A DNA stretch of 64,000 nucleotides, taken from the NCBI RefSeq assembly GCF_016597725.1, contig NZ_VCGY01000006.1, positions 1-64,000 on the forward strand, read 5' to 3'. This stretch comes from Marinobacter sp. 1-4A. GTDB taxonomy: Bacteria; Pseudomonadota; Gammaproteobacteria; Pseudomonadales; Oleiphilaceae. The first letter of the stretch is position 1. Every line of letters starts with the position of its first letter. This document shows positions 10,314-20,592 of this stretch, piece by piece. The notes beneath the pieces were generated by a model. That model saw nothing but the letters and a program-made list of their open reading frames with translations, searched no databases and had not been told where the DNA came from. The position numbers and the translations under genes were made by a program.

Positions 10314-10807
10314 AGCCCAGGGTAGACGGCAGGATCGTCCGGCTTACTCACTTCAAGCACCCGTTCCACCTGATTGCCGGTGAATCCCCTACGAGAAAAA
10401 AAACGAGCCTGGCGCGCCTTTTCGTCCCACTCATTGCTCAAATCTGTTAAGCCGAAACGCTTTTCCCTTAACAAAAGTGCATTCCGAACCCAATCGGCAT
10501 CAGCCAACTCCTCAACACAGTCCGGCAAAGAATGGATACCGCGCTGTTGTAACTCAGCCATCACTTTTAGCGGACCGTAGCCCAGATCAATTCGTTGGCG
10601 TGAGTAAACTTCGGCAAAGCGATTGTCGTTCAACCAGTCTTCATTTTCGTAATCATCCAGTACTTTGGAAATAACCGAGTGATCAAGCTGTCGCTGTCGC
10701 AACTTCAGTGTGAGTTCTTGGCGGCTATGTTCGCGGCGAGCAAGCAGTCTCAGGGCAACCGAGCGTGCTTTGTATTCTTGATCCTCGCTATTTTCCTGTT
10801 TTGCCAT
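10310..10807 (-). CDS. recX: Regulatory protein RecX
   Basis: RecX inhibits RecA filament extension. The 165-residue, highly charged, helical protein matches the family: ALRLLARREHSRQELTLKL near the start, LNDNRFAEVYSRQRIDLGYGP in the middle, RFFSRRGFTGNQVERVL near the end. recA is not adjacent in this window, so it is separated from its usual partner. It is convergent with mltF with a 4-bp overlap. Confidence 0.93.
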   Translation of the reverse strand: MAKQENSEDQEYKARSVALRLLARREHSRQELTLKLRQRQLDHSVISKVLDDYENEDWLNDNRFAEVYSRQRIDLGYGPLKVMAELQQRGIHSLPDCVEELADADWVRNALLLREKRFGLTDLSNEWDEKARQARFFSRRGFTGNQVERVLEVSKPDDPAVYPGL

Positions 10808-11017
10808 TCAGCCCTTCCCGCAAACGCTCACAAAACGCTAGACTAGCCCCGATTTAATTCTGTCGGCGCTGATTCGGAACGCCGATACACAAATTTTTAA
10901 CAGTAGTGACAACAATAGTGTCCGGCGCTCTGAGCTTGCATTGCAGAGAGCTGATGGCCGGTGCTGGCTTACTTTGCCCGACACCGCAGACTGGTTTCAA
11001 TCCCTAAGGATATCTTC

Positions 11018-13477
11018 ATGGCTGCATTTCTCCAGAAACTGTTCAAATCCCGTAAGCCCTCCGCCCCAGATCGCAAGGCACAGGCTCGTATTCAGCCGCC
11101 AGCAGAGCCGGTGGAAGATACGCGCGCCCAATTAAGGGAAGAGCAGTTGCAGGTGTTACAAGCCGGCCCAACCCAAAAGGTTGCGGCGAGCCTCGCCATT
11201 GAAGGTTTAACGGCAGATACACGACTCAGGGCCGCGGGTTTGCTGCAAGACGCAGAGCTGTTGCAGCAGGTACAAAAACAGGCGAAAAACCGCGACAAGA
11301 GCGTATATCAAGTAGTTCGGCAGAAATTACAGGTCATCCGAGATGAGCAGGCTCATAAGGAAGCCGTTTCAGCCACCATATCCGCACTGACCCGCAATGC
11401 CAAGGATCAAGCTAAGAGTGACGACACCAAGCTGTATGAGGCGCGTCTGGAGACACTTCTAAACCAATGGGCAAAAGTGGAGCCTGAGGCAACACCAGAC
11501 CAACTAAGCGAGTTCCTTGAGTCAGTTCACCTTTGCCGCGAGCGCTTATCCGACTTGAAAGCAGCTCAGGCAGCAGAGGAGCTGCAACGAGAACAGCAAC
11601 TTCAACGAGAAGAAACCTTAGAGTTGATTGCCCGAACACTGGATGACTTGCGAAGCCAACCAACAGAAGCTCTAGCATCTTTAGCATCTCTGGATGCGCT
11701 TCAGAAAACCCAAGAAAACAGATGGTTAGAAGCAACTCGGGACACTCAGGTAGAAAAACAACAGCAAAAAGCCTATGAAACGTCGATGATGGCGCTGCGT
11801 AACTATATGAGTGCAGTGCGCCACATCAGTCAGGCAAAAGAGACACTTCACGCACTCTCGGCTCTTGCTGATGAAGACGCAAACCCGGAGGACCGCGAGC
11901 AAGCTTCCACGCTGATCAAAGAAATCAATTGGCCGGAGGGTTTCCCTGCTCCGGATCTACTTGCGCCCCTATACAAACTGGCCAAAAAACCGAAAGCACC
12001 GGTCAAGAAGAATGATGATCAAAAGCAGCAACAAGCTGCGACAGAGAGCTTAAAGGCAACGCTAAACCAGCTTGAAGAGGCTCTGGAAGCCAAACAGCTC
12101 AAAGAATCCCGTCACCTACTGAAAACCGCCCAGCAATATCTAAAAACGCTTGACCACCGCAACAGCAAGACTTTTCAGGCGCGAATTCAGCTTCTCACGG
12201 GCCAACTAAGAGAACTGACGGATTGGCAAGGATTTGCGACTGAACCCAAGCAGATCGCCCTTTGTGAGCAGATGGAATATCTGGCAGAACAGTCCATGGA
12301 GCCGGAAGCAAAATCCGAGCGCATAAAGGAGCTCCAAAAAGAATGGCGAGAACTTGGTGGCTCGTCAGACCGCACTATGTGGACACGCTTCAAGCAGGCG
12401 TCGGATAAGGCCTATGAGCCCTGCAAAACCTACTTTAAGGCCAAGTCGGGCTTAAAGCAGGCAAACTTGGAAAAGCGCAAAACAATTTGTGCCGAACTGG
12501 AGCATTTTGTCAACGGAGCAGACTGGAGCACCATCGATTGGAAAGCCGTTGAGCACATACTGCAAGCCGCCCGTCAGGAGTGGAAATCTGCCTGGCCTGT
12601 GGAGTTTAGGGATAATCGACAGGTACAGAAGCAGTTTGACGAGCTGCTTAAAAAGCTGGAAGCCCCTATTGATGATGAGCGCCGCAAAAACGAAGCACTG
12701 AAGGTGGCAATCGTTGAACAGGCGCAAGCGCTGATCTCTCACGAACCGCTTCAGGAGGCCATGAGCAAAGCAAAAGCCCTGCAAACAGACTGGAAGGCAA
12801 TTGGCATCACACGCCACAGGGAAGACCGAAAACTATGGCAGGCATTCCGCAAAGCGTGTGATGATATTTTTGCGCGCCGAGATAGCGAGCGCTCTGAACA
12901 ACAACGCGCAACACAGGAAGCCGATACCGCTGCCGAGGCAATGCTTGAGCAGGCCTTGAGCGTGGATTCCGGTCAGGATATATATGCGCTGGAGCAAGCA
13001 CTAACCTTATTACGCAGCCTTGATGCCACGCAAACGTCTGCGGCAGTGACTGAGAAAATCCAAAAAGAAAAGCAACGTTTGAATCAGGCGATTGCAGCAC
13101 AAAGACTTAAAGCGGGTATTGCAGAGTGGCAAGCGCTTATACTGGCGCGCGCCGAGGGTGATTTAGATTCAGGCGCCCTACCAGACAAATGGCCTCAGCT
13201 CGCCGAAAGTTTGCCCGAACTGGATGATCATGAAATCGTCATCCGTGCAGAGATTCTTTCAGGCATACCATCGCCAGAGGTTGACCAGAAAAGGCGTATG
13301 GAAATACAGGTTCAGCGCCTAGCCGAAGGCATGGGCTCATCCGAAAAAGCCGACAGCGCTTTAAGGAGTGTGGAAAGCCTAGTCGCTAGCTGGTGTCTCA
13401 AAGCGCCCGACAAGGCTGCAGACCCTGCGCTGGCAGAGCGCTTGAATAAGGCGCTGGATGCGCTAATTATAAGCTAA
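11018..13477 (+). CDS. DUF349 domain-containing protein
   Basis: About 819 residues, strongly helical and charged, with repeated DUF349 segments recognisable by the pattern LQxxWKxIG: WRELGGSSDRTMWTRFKQA, then ALQTDWKAIGITRHREDRKLW. The start at 11018 (MAAFLQKLFKSRK) is preferred because AAGGA lies 8 nt upstream; the frame opens 57 nt earlier without a good site. The family occurs next to recX or DNA-repair genes but has no established reaction known to me. It probably acts as a coiled-coil scaffold; that is an inference. Confidence 0.88.
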   Translation: MAAFLQKLFKSRKPSAPDRKAQARIQPPAEPVEDTRAQLREEQLQVLQAGPTQKVAASLAIEGLTADTRLRAAGLLQDAELLQQVQKQAKNRDKSVYQVVRQKLQVIRDEQAHKEAVSATISALTRNAKDQAKSDDTKLYEARLETLLNQWAKVEPEATPDQLSEFLESVHLCRERLSDLKAAQAAEELQREQQLQREETLELIARTLDDLRSQPTEALASLASLDALQKTQENRWLEATRDTQVEKQQQKAYETSMMALRNYMSAVRHISQAKETLHALSALADEDANPEDREQASTLIKEINWPEGFPAPDLLAPLYKLAKKPKAPVKKNDDQKQQQAATESLKATLNQLEEALEAKQLKESRHLLKTAQQYLKTLDHRNSKTFQARIQLLTGQLRELTDWQGFATEPKQIALCEQMEYLAEQSMEPEAKSERIKELQKEWRELGGSSDRTMWTRFKQASDKAYEPCKTYFKAKSGLKQANLEKRKTICAELEHFVNGADWSTIDWKAVEHILQAARQEWKSAWPVEFRDNRQVQKQFDELLKKLEAPIDDERRKNEALKVAIVEQAQALISHEPLQEAMSKAKALQTDWKAIGITRHREDRKLWQAFRKACDDIFARRDSERSEQQRATQEADTAAEAMLEQALSVDSGQDIYALEQALTLLRSLDATQTSAAVTEKIQKEKQRLNQAIAAQRLKAGIAEWQALILARAEGDLDSGALPDKWPQLAESLPELDDHEIVIRAEILSGIPSPEVDQKRRMEIQVQRLAEGMGSSEKADSALRSVESLVASWCLKAPDKAADPALAERLNKALDALIIS

Positions 13478-13489
13478 ACATTCAACGCT

Positions 13490-13753
13490 CTACTCGCGCT
13501 GATGCTCTCTGACAAAATCCCTGGCGTTTTTTACGGCGCTCAGGGATTTGTCTCTCATGCTCTTGAGTTCCTTATCTGCTAGATAAAACATCATGTCAAC
13601 TGTGTGCCTGTAGTATCGGGGCGGCAGCCTGTTAAGGGCCACGCACATAACGTCGGCCAGATAGTCTGACGTATCCTCCGGCTTTCTTGTTGCCTCTATT
13701 GCGTCTATCACTAGACGTTCGTAAAAATTCTCGACCGCATCTCTAAAAGACAT
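13490..13753 (-). CDS. ComFB-family late competence-like protein
   Basis: The 87-residue protein matches the ComFB family: FRDAVENFYERLVIDAI, then the hallmark YLADVMCVALNRLPPRYYRH. The family is small and helical, and some members bind cyclic dinucleotides; whether this one does is not shown. The ATG at 13753 has GGAGG 8 nt upstream. A longer in-frame opening to 13864 lacks such a site and is not family-like. It is convergent with the DUF349 gene. Confidence 0.82.
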   Translation of the reverse strand: MSFRDAVENFYERLVIDAIEATRKPEDTSDYLADVMCVALNRLPPRYYRHTVDMMFYLADKELKSMRDKSLSAVKNARDFVREHQRE

Positions 13754-13858
13754 GTCATTGTGCCTCCGGAATCCGTGTGGGCGCACTTCAAAAGTCGGCG
13801 CCTTTGTCTGTAAACAATAGAAGCAGAATCCCTGCCTGTCATGCCCGCTGAGCAATTT

Positions 13859-13875
13859 TGCCAATCCGATTGGCA
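13859..13875. promoter_or_regulatory. 17-bp perfect inverted repeat, candidate operator
   Basis: TGCCAATC-C-GATTGGCA is a perfect palindrome around one central base. It lies in the intergenic region between the ComFB-like gene (start 106 bp away) and the thiolase (start 91 bp away), so it could control either. No family assignment is possible from the sequence alone. Confidence 0.5.
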
Positions 13876-13965
13876 GGCGGCGTCATTACACACCATGCGG
13901 CTAAGGGGCTATGGTGATAAGCCTGATAAGTAAAACACAAAGCAACAATCACCAAAGGAAAAGCA

Positions 13966-15174
13966 ATGACCACCGAGGCGTATATCTTCGACGCGGTCCG
14001 CACTCCCAGAGGGCGGGGTAAAAAAGACGGCTCACTTCACAGTGTCAAACCCATTACATTACTAACGACTGTGCTCAATGCGCTGCAGCAGAGAAATAAC
14101 CTGGACACTTCTCAGGTAGACGATATAGTGCTTGGTTGCGTCTCCGCCGTTGGCGACCAAGGCGCCGACATTGCTAAAACAGCCGCACTTGCTGCAGATT
14201 GGGATGAAAAAGTAGCCGGCGTTACCCTAAACCGATTCTGCGCTTCCGGCCTTGAGGCCGTTAACTTGGCAGCCATGAAAGTTCGCTCTGGCTGGGAGGA
14301 TTTGGTTGTTGCCGGTGGCGTAGAGTCTATGTCCCGCGTGCCTATGGGCTCGGATGGTGGCGCCTGGGCTATGGACCCGCATACCAACATGCATACCGGC
14401 TTCATGCCCCAGGGTATTGGCGCTGACCTTATTGCCACGCTTGAAGGTTTCAGCCGAGAAGATGTTGACGGATTCGCTGTAAAGTCCCAGCAAAAAGCCG
14501 CTAACGCCTGGAAGAACGGGTACTTCGCCAAATCTATTGTTCCTGTTATCGACCAGAGTGGCGTTGTCATTCTCGACCGTGACGAGCATGTGCGCGGCGA
14601 CACTACGATTGACTCCCTTGCGGGCCTCAAGCCTTCTTTCCAGATGATGGGAGAAATGGGCTTTAACAGTGTGGCTCGGGAAAAGTATCACTACGTTGAA
14701 ACGATTAACCACGTCCACCACGCCGGCAACTCCTCCGGCATGGTGGACGGCGCTACAGGCATTTTGATTGGCAGTGAAGCCAAGGGCAAAGCAATGGGCC
14801 TTAAGCCCCGCGCTCGCATCGTTGCCACTGCGGTTACGAGCACGGATCCAACCATTATGCTCACCGGCCCTGCGCCCGCCTCGCTAAAGGCATTGGAAAA
14901 AGCAGGCATGACGGTAGATCAGATTGACCTATTTGAAGTAAACGAAGCCTTTGCCTCTGTGGTAATGCGCTTCCAGAAGGAACTCTCGGTTCCGGATGAA
15001 AAAGTGAACGTGAACGGTGGCGCCATCGCCATGGGTCACCCCCTCGGCGCCACCGGTGCAATGATTCTAGGCACACTGCTGGATGAACTGGAGCGCCGGG
15101 AACTGCGCTTTGGTCTGGCGACGCTTTGCGTCGGCGGCGGCATGGGCATTGCCACCATCATTGAGCGGGTCTGA
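13966..15174 (+). CDS. Acetyl-CoA C-acyltransferase (thiolase)
   Basis: The 402-residue protein is a thiolase that cleaves 3-ketoacyl-CoA with CoA (or condenses two acetyl-CoA). The three catalytic elements are present: acyl-accepting C92 in [13 protein letters not shown]358 in AIAMGHPLG, and C388 in [10 protein letters not shown] good AAGGA precedes the ATG. It is followed after 33 bp by the multifunctional beta-oxidation enzyme, giving an alpha/beta trifunctional pair. It is similar to FadA/FadI-type enzymes, but the best subfamily name cannot be settled without a tree. Confidence 0.93.
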   Translation: MTTEAYIFDAVRTPRGRGKKDGSLHSVKPITLLTTVLNALQQRNNLDTSQVDDIVLGCVSAVGDQGADIAKTAALAADWDEKVAGVTLNRFCASGLEAVNLAAMKVRSGWEDLVVAGGVESMSRVPMGSDGGAWAMDPHTNMHTGFMPQGIGADLIATLEGFSREDVDGFAVKSQQKAANAWKNGYFAKSIVPVIDQSGVVILDRDEHVRGDTTIDSLAGLKPSFQMMGEMGFNSVAREKYHYVETINHVHHAGNSSGMVDGATGILIGSEAKGKAMGLKPRARIVATAVTSTDPTIMLTGPAPASLKALEKAGMTVDQIDLFEVNEAFASVVMRFQKELSVPDEKVNVNGGAIAMGHPLGATGAMILGTLLDELERRELRFGLATLCVGGGMGIATIIERV

Positions 15175-15207
15175 CCCCCCACACTTTTTCTGTAAGGAGA
15201 ACCGATT

Positions 15208-17358
15208 ATGAGTGCTATACGTTATGAACTGGGTTCAGACAAGGTTCTGACCCTCACCATCGACATGCCGGGCCAGTCCGCGAACACCATGAACAAGGCG
15301 TTCCGGGAAGCCCTCGATGAAACAGTCCCCAAAGTTCTGGGCGATCTGGAAAACATTCGCGGTATTATTGTTACCTCTGCTAAGAAAACCTTTTTTGCCG
15401 GTGGTGATCTGAACGAAATTTTCAAAGTCACCCGTGATGATGCTCAGGCCTTTGAAGACATGGTCAACGCCATGAAAGCCCAGATGCGGGCGCTGGAGAC
15501 CTGCGGCAAGCCCGTGGTCGCCGCCATCAACGGCGCAGCGCTGGGGGGCGGGTTTGAAATCGCCCTAGCCTGCCACCATCGCATCGTTCTGAACAACAAC
15601 AGCATTCAGTTGGGGCTTCCGGAAGTCACTCTTGGACTGCTTCCCGGTGGCGGTGGCACTCAGCGCTTGCCTAGAATGATTGGTTTGGAAGCGGCGTTCC
15701 CGTTGCTGATGGAGGGCAAAAAGTTGCGCCCTGCTGCGGCACTGAAGGCTGGCATCATTGACGAAATTGCAGACTCCCCTGAAGACATGATGGCCAAGGC
15801 ACGGGCGTTTATCGATGCCAACCCCAATTGCCAACAGCCATGGGACAAAAAAGGCTTTAAGCTACCCGGTGGCGCGCCCCACCATCCTGCGATGGCACAA
15901 AAATTGGCAATTGCACCTGCAATGCTGAAGCAGAAGACCAAAGGCTGCTACCCGGCGCCCGAGCGCATTATGGCGGCGGCAGTTGAAGGTGCTCAGGTAG
16001 ACTTCGATAACGGCAGCCTGATTGAAACCCGCTACTTTGCCGAACTAGTGACTGGTCAGGTCTCCAAGAACATGACAGGCACCTTCTGGTTCCAGTTGAA
16101 TGACATCAATGCAGGCGGCAGCCGTCCTTCCGGAGTGGAAAAAGAGACCTTCAAGAAGGTAGGTGTACTCGGTGCAGGCATGATGGGCGCGGGTATAGCT
16201 TACTCCACAGCTACCCGCGGCATGGAGGTGGTGCTGAAAGACGTTTCTGCTGAAAGCGCCGAAAAAGGCAAAAGCTATTCGGAAAACCTGCTGGCGACAA
16301 AGGTCAGCCGGGGCCATATGACCGAGGAGAAAAAGGCGGAAATTCTGGGCCGTATCAAAGCCACTGACTCCGCCGCAGATCTAGAAGGTTGCGATCTGGT
16401 CATCGAAGCGGTATTCGAAGACAGTGATCTGAAAGCCAAGGTAACCGCAGAAGCCGAGCCCAAGCTGGTGGACAACGGTATCTTCGCGTCCAACACCTCG
16501 ACTATTCCTATTACACAGCTGGCAAACGCATCTGCCAAGCCGGAAAACTTTATCGGCCTGCACTTTTTCTCACCTGTGGACAAGATGCAGCTTGTAGAAA
16601 TCATTGTCGGCGAAAAAACGTCTGATGAAACTTTGGCGCGCGCGTTTGACTACGTTCAGCAAATCGGCAAGACCCCGGTGGTTGTGAACGATAGCCGCGG
16701 CTTCTTCACCTCCCGCGTTTTCGGCACCTTTGTGAACGAAGGCATTTGTATGCTGGGCGAGGGTATTCATCCAGCCAGCATCGAGAACGCAGGCTTGCTG
16801 GCAGGCATGCCCGTCGGCCCTCTGACCATCTCCGATGAAGTCAGCATGACCCTGATGCAGCTCGTTCGTAGCCAGAGTAAAAAAGATGTGGAAGCAGCGG
16901 GAGGAACATGGAACCCGCACCCGGCCGAGGCAATTATCGACCAAATGGTTAATGAGCACGGGCGCAAAGGCAAAGCTGCAGGTGCTGGCTTCTATGAATA
17001 CCCCGCCAAAGGAAAGAAGTACCTGTGGCCTGAGCTTGAAACTCTCTTTGTGGACAATGAGAAAGCTCGCGATGTGAAACTACAGGATCTGAAAGATCGG
17101 ATTTTGTTCATTCAAGCCATTGAGACAGTTCGTTGCTTAGAGGAAGGCGTGTTGCGCACTGTTGAAGACGCCAACATAGGCAGCATCTTTGGTATTGGAT
17201 ACGCGCCCTGGACGGGCGGAGCCATACAGTTTGTTAACCAGTATGGAGTGAGAGCCTTTACTGAAAGAGCTCAGGAGCTGGCAAACATTTACGGCGAACG
17301 CTTTACCCCGCCCGCGCTCCTGCTTGAGTATGCGGAACAAGAAAAGCCCTTTACCTGA
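15208..17358 (+). CDS. Multifunctional fatty acid oxidation protein (enoyl-CoA hydratase / 3-hydroxyacyl-CoA dehydrogenase)
   Basis: This 716-residue enzyme carries the second and third beta-oxidation steps in one chain. The N-terminal crotonase domain (1-190) has the oxyanion signatures AALGGGFEIALAC and EVTLGLLPGGGGTQRLPR. The NAD-binding domain starts with the GxGxxG at 322-327 (LGAGMMGAGIAY). The dehydrogenase has H452 in HFFSPVDKMQLVEI, and the C-terminal domain ends near residue 710. The size and order match FadB/FadJ alpha subunits. It is co-transcribed with the thiolase, and a strong hairpin follows the stop. Confidence 0.94.
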   Translation: MSAIRYELGSDKVLTLTIDMPGQSANTMNKAFREALDETVPKVLGDLENIRGIIVTSAKKTFFAGGDLNEIFKVTRDDAQAFEDMVNAMKAQMRALETCGKPVVAAINGAALGGGFEIALACHHRIVLNNNSIQLGLPEVTLGLLPGGGGTQRLPRMIGLEAAFPLLMEGKKLRPAAALKAGIIDEIADSPEDMMAKARAFIDANPNCQQPWDKKGFKLPGGAPHHPAMAQKLAIAPAMLKQKTKGCYPAPERIMAAAVEGAQVDFDNGSLIETRYFAELVTGQVSKNMTGTFWFQLNDINAGGSRPSGVEKETFKKVGVLGAGMMGAGIAYSTATRGMEVVLKDVSAESAEKGKSYSENLLATKVSRGHMTEEKKAEILGRIKATDSAADLEGCDLVIEAVFEDSDLKAKVTAEAEPKLVDNGIFASNTSTIPITQLANASAKPENFIGLHFFSPVDKMQLVEIIVGEKTSDETLARAFDYVQQIGKTPVVVNDSRGFFTSRVFGTFVNEGICMLGEGIHPASIENAGLLAGMPVGPLTISDEVSMTLMQLVRSQSKKDVEAAGGTWNPHPAEAIIDQMVNEHGRKGKAAGAGFYEYPAKGKKYLWPELETLFVDNEKARDVKLQDLKDRILFIQAIETVRCLEEGVLRTVEDANIGSIFGIGYAPWTGGAIQFVNQYGVRAFTERAQELANIYGERFTPPALLLEYAEQEKPFT

Positions 17359-17367
17359 AGTGCCTGA

Positions 17368-17393
17368 ACGGCGGGGGCCAAAATCCCCGCCGT
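17368..17393 (+). terminator. Hairpin after the beta-oxidation operon
   Basis: A perfect 9-bp stem (ACGGCGGGG / CCCCGCCGT) with an 8-nt loop starts 9 bp past the stop. It lacks a T run, so termination is probable but may be weak. Confidence 0.55.
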
Positions 17394-17632
17394 ACATTCT
17401 CCCCCCTCCCGCAAAGCTCCCCTTAAACGATTAGCCTATTTCGTATGTTATTCCCCTGCGACCCGTTTTCTTTTTAACGAGAAAACGGCAAGTTATGGAC
17501 AGATTGTCACGAACCGATACGTCATGCCTATAGCAACGGGTGTAGCCCTTGCCTACAATAAATCTATCAGCCCACGGGTTAACCGGCTCCAGTTCTGTCT
17601 GGCGGGTACCCAGCATCGTCAGGTATGTTTTT

Positions 17633-19804
17633 ATGACCATCGCGAAAAAATCATCTGTTCGTCACATGCCGTACAAGACTGGCAGGATAGGTGTATGTAA
17701 AGCGCTCACCATCGCCCTGCTTCTGTCAGCACCTTTCGCAGCCCAAGCAAAAGCCGTGGAACCGGAGGTCTATACGCCGGTTGCGCCAACAATTGATCAG
17801 GCACGCGCCAACATTCTTATTGCACGGCAACTGCAGTTCACCCACTTTCGCGACTTGGGTATCAGTGACAAGCTTTCTGGTGACGTGTTTGACGCTTATC
17901 TGGATTATCTCGACGGGCAGCGGGTCTATCTTACCGGAAGCGATGTTGAGGTGCTGTCCAAAGTCAGAAACCGCCTCGGATCGGCCCTTAAAACCGGCCA
18001 ACTGCAGCCTGGGTTTGATATCTACAATCTGGTTCAGCAGCGCATTATAGAGCGCCTACAGTTCGCGCTGAGCACTCTTGATGAGGGCATCGAAAATCTG
18101 GACTTCACTGCTAATGAGAGCATTTTGCTTGACCGCTCTGAAGCTGAATGGGAGCCAGACAAAAAAGCACTGGATGCCTTGTGGGTGAAACGCATCAAAA
18201 ATGCTGTACTGGCTCAACGCCTCAACGGCAGTGACGACGAAGCGATTAAAGATACGCTTAAACGACGGTACGAGGGCCAGCTAAAGCGCGCTTATCAAGC
18301 CCGCAGCGAAGACGCGTTTCAGGCCTACATGAATGCATTTGCTGGCATGTGGGATCCGCATACTTCATATTTTTCACCGCGAACCTCTGAAAACTTCAAC
18401 ATTAATATGAGCCTCTCTCTTGAGGGCATAGGCGCGGTTCTGCAAGCGGACAACGAATATACAAAAGTTGTCCGTCTGGTTCCCGGGGGGCCTGCATCCA
18501 AGCAAGGCCAACTTAAACCCGCAGACAGAATTGTCTCCGTTGCACAGGAAGGCGAAAAGCCGGTTAACGTGATTGGCTGGCGCTTGGATGAAGTAGTGGA
18601 CCTTATCCGCGGCCCCCGCAACTCCGTAGTTACACTTGAAGTTGTGCCCGCTAGTGCAACCGACGAAACCCTGACCAAGTCCATTTCCATCAACCGCGAC
18701 GAAGTTAAGCTGGAAGAACAAAGCGCTAGCAAAGATACGATTGAGTTTGACCGCAATGGCGAAAAGTACACCGTTGGAGTAATCACCATTCCAACCTTCT
18801 ACGCTGACTTCCGGGCTATGCAGGCTGGCGACCCCAACTACAAGAGCACAACCCGTGACGTGCGAAAATTGATTGAAGAGCTGCAACAAGACGGCGTAGA
18901 CGGGCTAGTTATGGATTTGCGCAATAATGGCGGTGGTGCTCTGCACGAGGCCAATGATCTAGTCGGCTTATTTATCGACACCGGCCCCACCGTACAAATT
19001 CGCAACTCGAACAACGAAGTTCAGGTGCTCAGCGACGACGATGCTTCCGTTGCCTACGACGGGCCTTTGGTGGTGCTCACCAACCGTATGAGCGCATCGG
19101 CGTCCGAGATATTTGCAGGTGCCATTCAGGATTACGGTCGCGGCTTGGTCGTCGGCTCGCAAACCTTTGGCAAAGGTACCGTACAGGCCGTTCGTCCCCT
19201 CAATCATGGCCAACTCAAGATTACCCAGTCCAAGTTCTACCGGGTATCTGGTGGCTCAACCCAACATAAAGGTGTGATTCCGGATATCGAGATCCCCACT
19301 CGTATTGATAAAACCCGTATCGGCGAAGACGCTCTGGATCACGCTCTACCCTGGGATCAAATTGATGCGGTTCCCCATACCCGGTATTTTGATTTCAGTG
19401 GCATTATTGAGGAACTCCGCAAACGCCATGATGATCGTTTTGCCAAGAGCCCGGATTTCAGGCTCCTTCAAAAGGAAATCGATTTCCTGAAAGAGCAACG
19501 CCAACGGGATACCGTAAGTCTTAATTTGGACGAGCGCACTATCCAGCAGGAACAGATCGAACGCACCCGACTGACCATTGCAAATGCTCGCAGGGAACTG
19601 CGGGGTGAAGAGCCTTTCGAGTCTCTCGATGAACTCGAAGACTGGCAAGATCAGCAAGCTGCCGATCTCGGGTCTGGAAATGATGAGTTAGATTTTGTTA
19701 TTCGCGAAGGCGGCGACATTATGGCGGACATGCTCGAGTTGGATAAACGCATGGCTTCTATCCTTACCCCGCAACAATTCGCGGCTCAGGCAGACGCGCT
19801 GTAA
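17633..19804 (+). CDS. prc: Carboxy-terminal processing periplasmic protease (Prc/Tsp)
   Basis: Prc is a periplasmic protease that trims or degrades proteins from their C-termini, including lipoproteins and peptidoglycan hydrolases. The ~723-residue protein has a signal sequence (ALTIALLLSAPFAAQAKA), an N-terminal helical region, a PDZ domain (near GIGAVLQADNEYTKVVRLVPGG), the S41 core with catalytic serine in MSASASEIF, and lysine in QTFGKGTVQ. The C-terminal DUF3340-like part follows. The ATG at 17633 is chosen over the open-frame start at 17549 because it leaves a normal signal peptide; its ribosome binding site is weak. Its stop overlaps the start of the XRE regulator (TAATG). Confidence 0.93.
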   Translation: MTIAKKSSVRHMPYKTGRIGVCKALTIALLLSAPFAAQAKAVEPEVYTPVAPTIDQARANILIARQLQFTHFRDLGISDKLSGDVFDAYLDYLDGQRVYLTGSDVEVLSKVRNRLGSALKTGQLQPGFDIYNLVQQRIIERLQFALSTLDEGIENLDFTANESILLDRSEAEWEPDKKALDALWVKRIKNAVLAQRLNGSDDEAIKDTLKRRYEGQLKRAYQARSEDAFQAYMNAFAGMWDPHTSYFSPRTSENFNINMSLSLEGIGAVLQADNEYTKVVRLVPGGPASKQGQLKPADRIVSVAQEGEKPVNVIGWRLDEVVDLIRGPRNSVVTLEVVPASATDETLTKSISINRDEVKLEEQSASKDTIEFDRNGEKYTVGVITIPTFYADFRAMQAGDPNYKSTTRDVRKLIEELQQDGVDGLVMDLRNNGGGALHEANDLVGLFIDTGPTVQIRNSNNEVQVLSDDDASVAYDGPLVVLTNRMSASASEIFAGAIQDYGRGLVVGSQTFGKGTVQAVRPLNHGQLKITQSKFYRVSGGSTQHKGVIPDIEIPTRIDKTRIGEDALDHALPWDQIDAVPHTRYFDFSGIIEELRKRHDDRFAKSPDFRLLQKEIDFLKEQRQRDTVSLNLDERTIQQEQIERTRLTIANARRELRGEEPFESLDELEDWQDQQAADLGSGNDELDFVIREGGDIMADMLELDKRMASILTPQQFAAQADAL

Positions 19805-20592
19805 TGAGCCAAAAGTCAGGCAAGCCTGTAACCAACGAGCAGGAGCATCAGAACAAAGCCCGAGCTTTACAGGACATGCTGCTGGATGCCTTGCACGCCA
19901 TGCGCTCGCAAGAAGAAGTGGAGGTACTGCGCAAACCGACGGCATCGGAAAAAGCGCCAGACGGCATTCTCGACCGTCTTGCCAGCATTACAGGTTCGGC
20001 CTTCCGCTTTGGAGCACGCGCCACCGATAAGTCTTTGCGCGTAGGTCGGGCTCTGATCAACTCTCAAGATCAGCTCCGTGCCATGCTGGCAGCTGGCCAG
20101 TCGCTGAAGGATATCCGAGAAGTGGCCGGGCTTACGCTGTCAGAAATGAGCGAAGCCCTCGATCTCCGCGATAAGTCTGTACTTGAGGCCATCGAAAACG
20201 GCACAGCTACACTGTCGTTTGAGTTGATCCTTCGCCTAACCGCCCTGATAGCACGAAATGACCCTATCCCGTTTATTATGCGCACCACCCGGAACTATAA
20301 CCCGGAGGTTTGGCAGATTCTCAACGATTGGGGTGTGGCTAGAGTTCCGTTACAGTTTGAGCGAGAGCGGGAGTTTATCAACATTTTCCGCCGCCACGAC
20401 TCCGCAAGAACCCTATCGGATGAAGGCTTTCGTAAGGTTCTGGATTTTACGCGGCAAAGCTTCGAGATGTCTCTGCACTTTGCAGAGGATCAAGAAAAGC
20501 AGGTTGCCGAGCTCCGCGAAGCCTTCGCAAACCAGCAGGGAACGTCGCCAGAGAAAAGCACCGCTGCTGGCAAAAAGCCATCAACCAAATAG
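19804..20592 (+). CDS. XRE-family helix-turn-helix regulator
   Basis: The 262-residue protein has an XRE-type HTH around residues 100-150 ([19 protein letters not shown], then [18 protein letters not shown]). This is flanked by a charged N-terminus and a C-terminal helical part. Its ATG shares a base with the prc stop (TAATG), implying translational coupling and possibly a role tied to envelope proteolysis; that is an inference. It overlaps the convergent mtnA by 12 bp. No ligand domain is recognised. Confidence 0.82.
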   Translation: MSQKSGKPVTNEQEHQNKARALQDMLLDALHAMRSQEEVEVLRKPTASEKAPDGILDRLASITGSAFRFGARATDKSLRVGRALINSQDQLRAMLAAGQSLKDIREVAGLTLSEMSEALDLRDKSVLEAIENGTATLSFELILRLTALIARNDPIPFIMRTTRNYNPEVWQILNDWGVARVPLQFEREREFINIFRRHDSARTLSDEGFRKVLDFTRQSFEMSLHFAEDQEKQVAELREAFANQQGTSPEKSTAAGKKPSTK

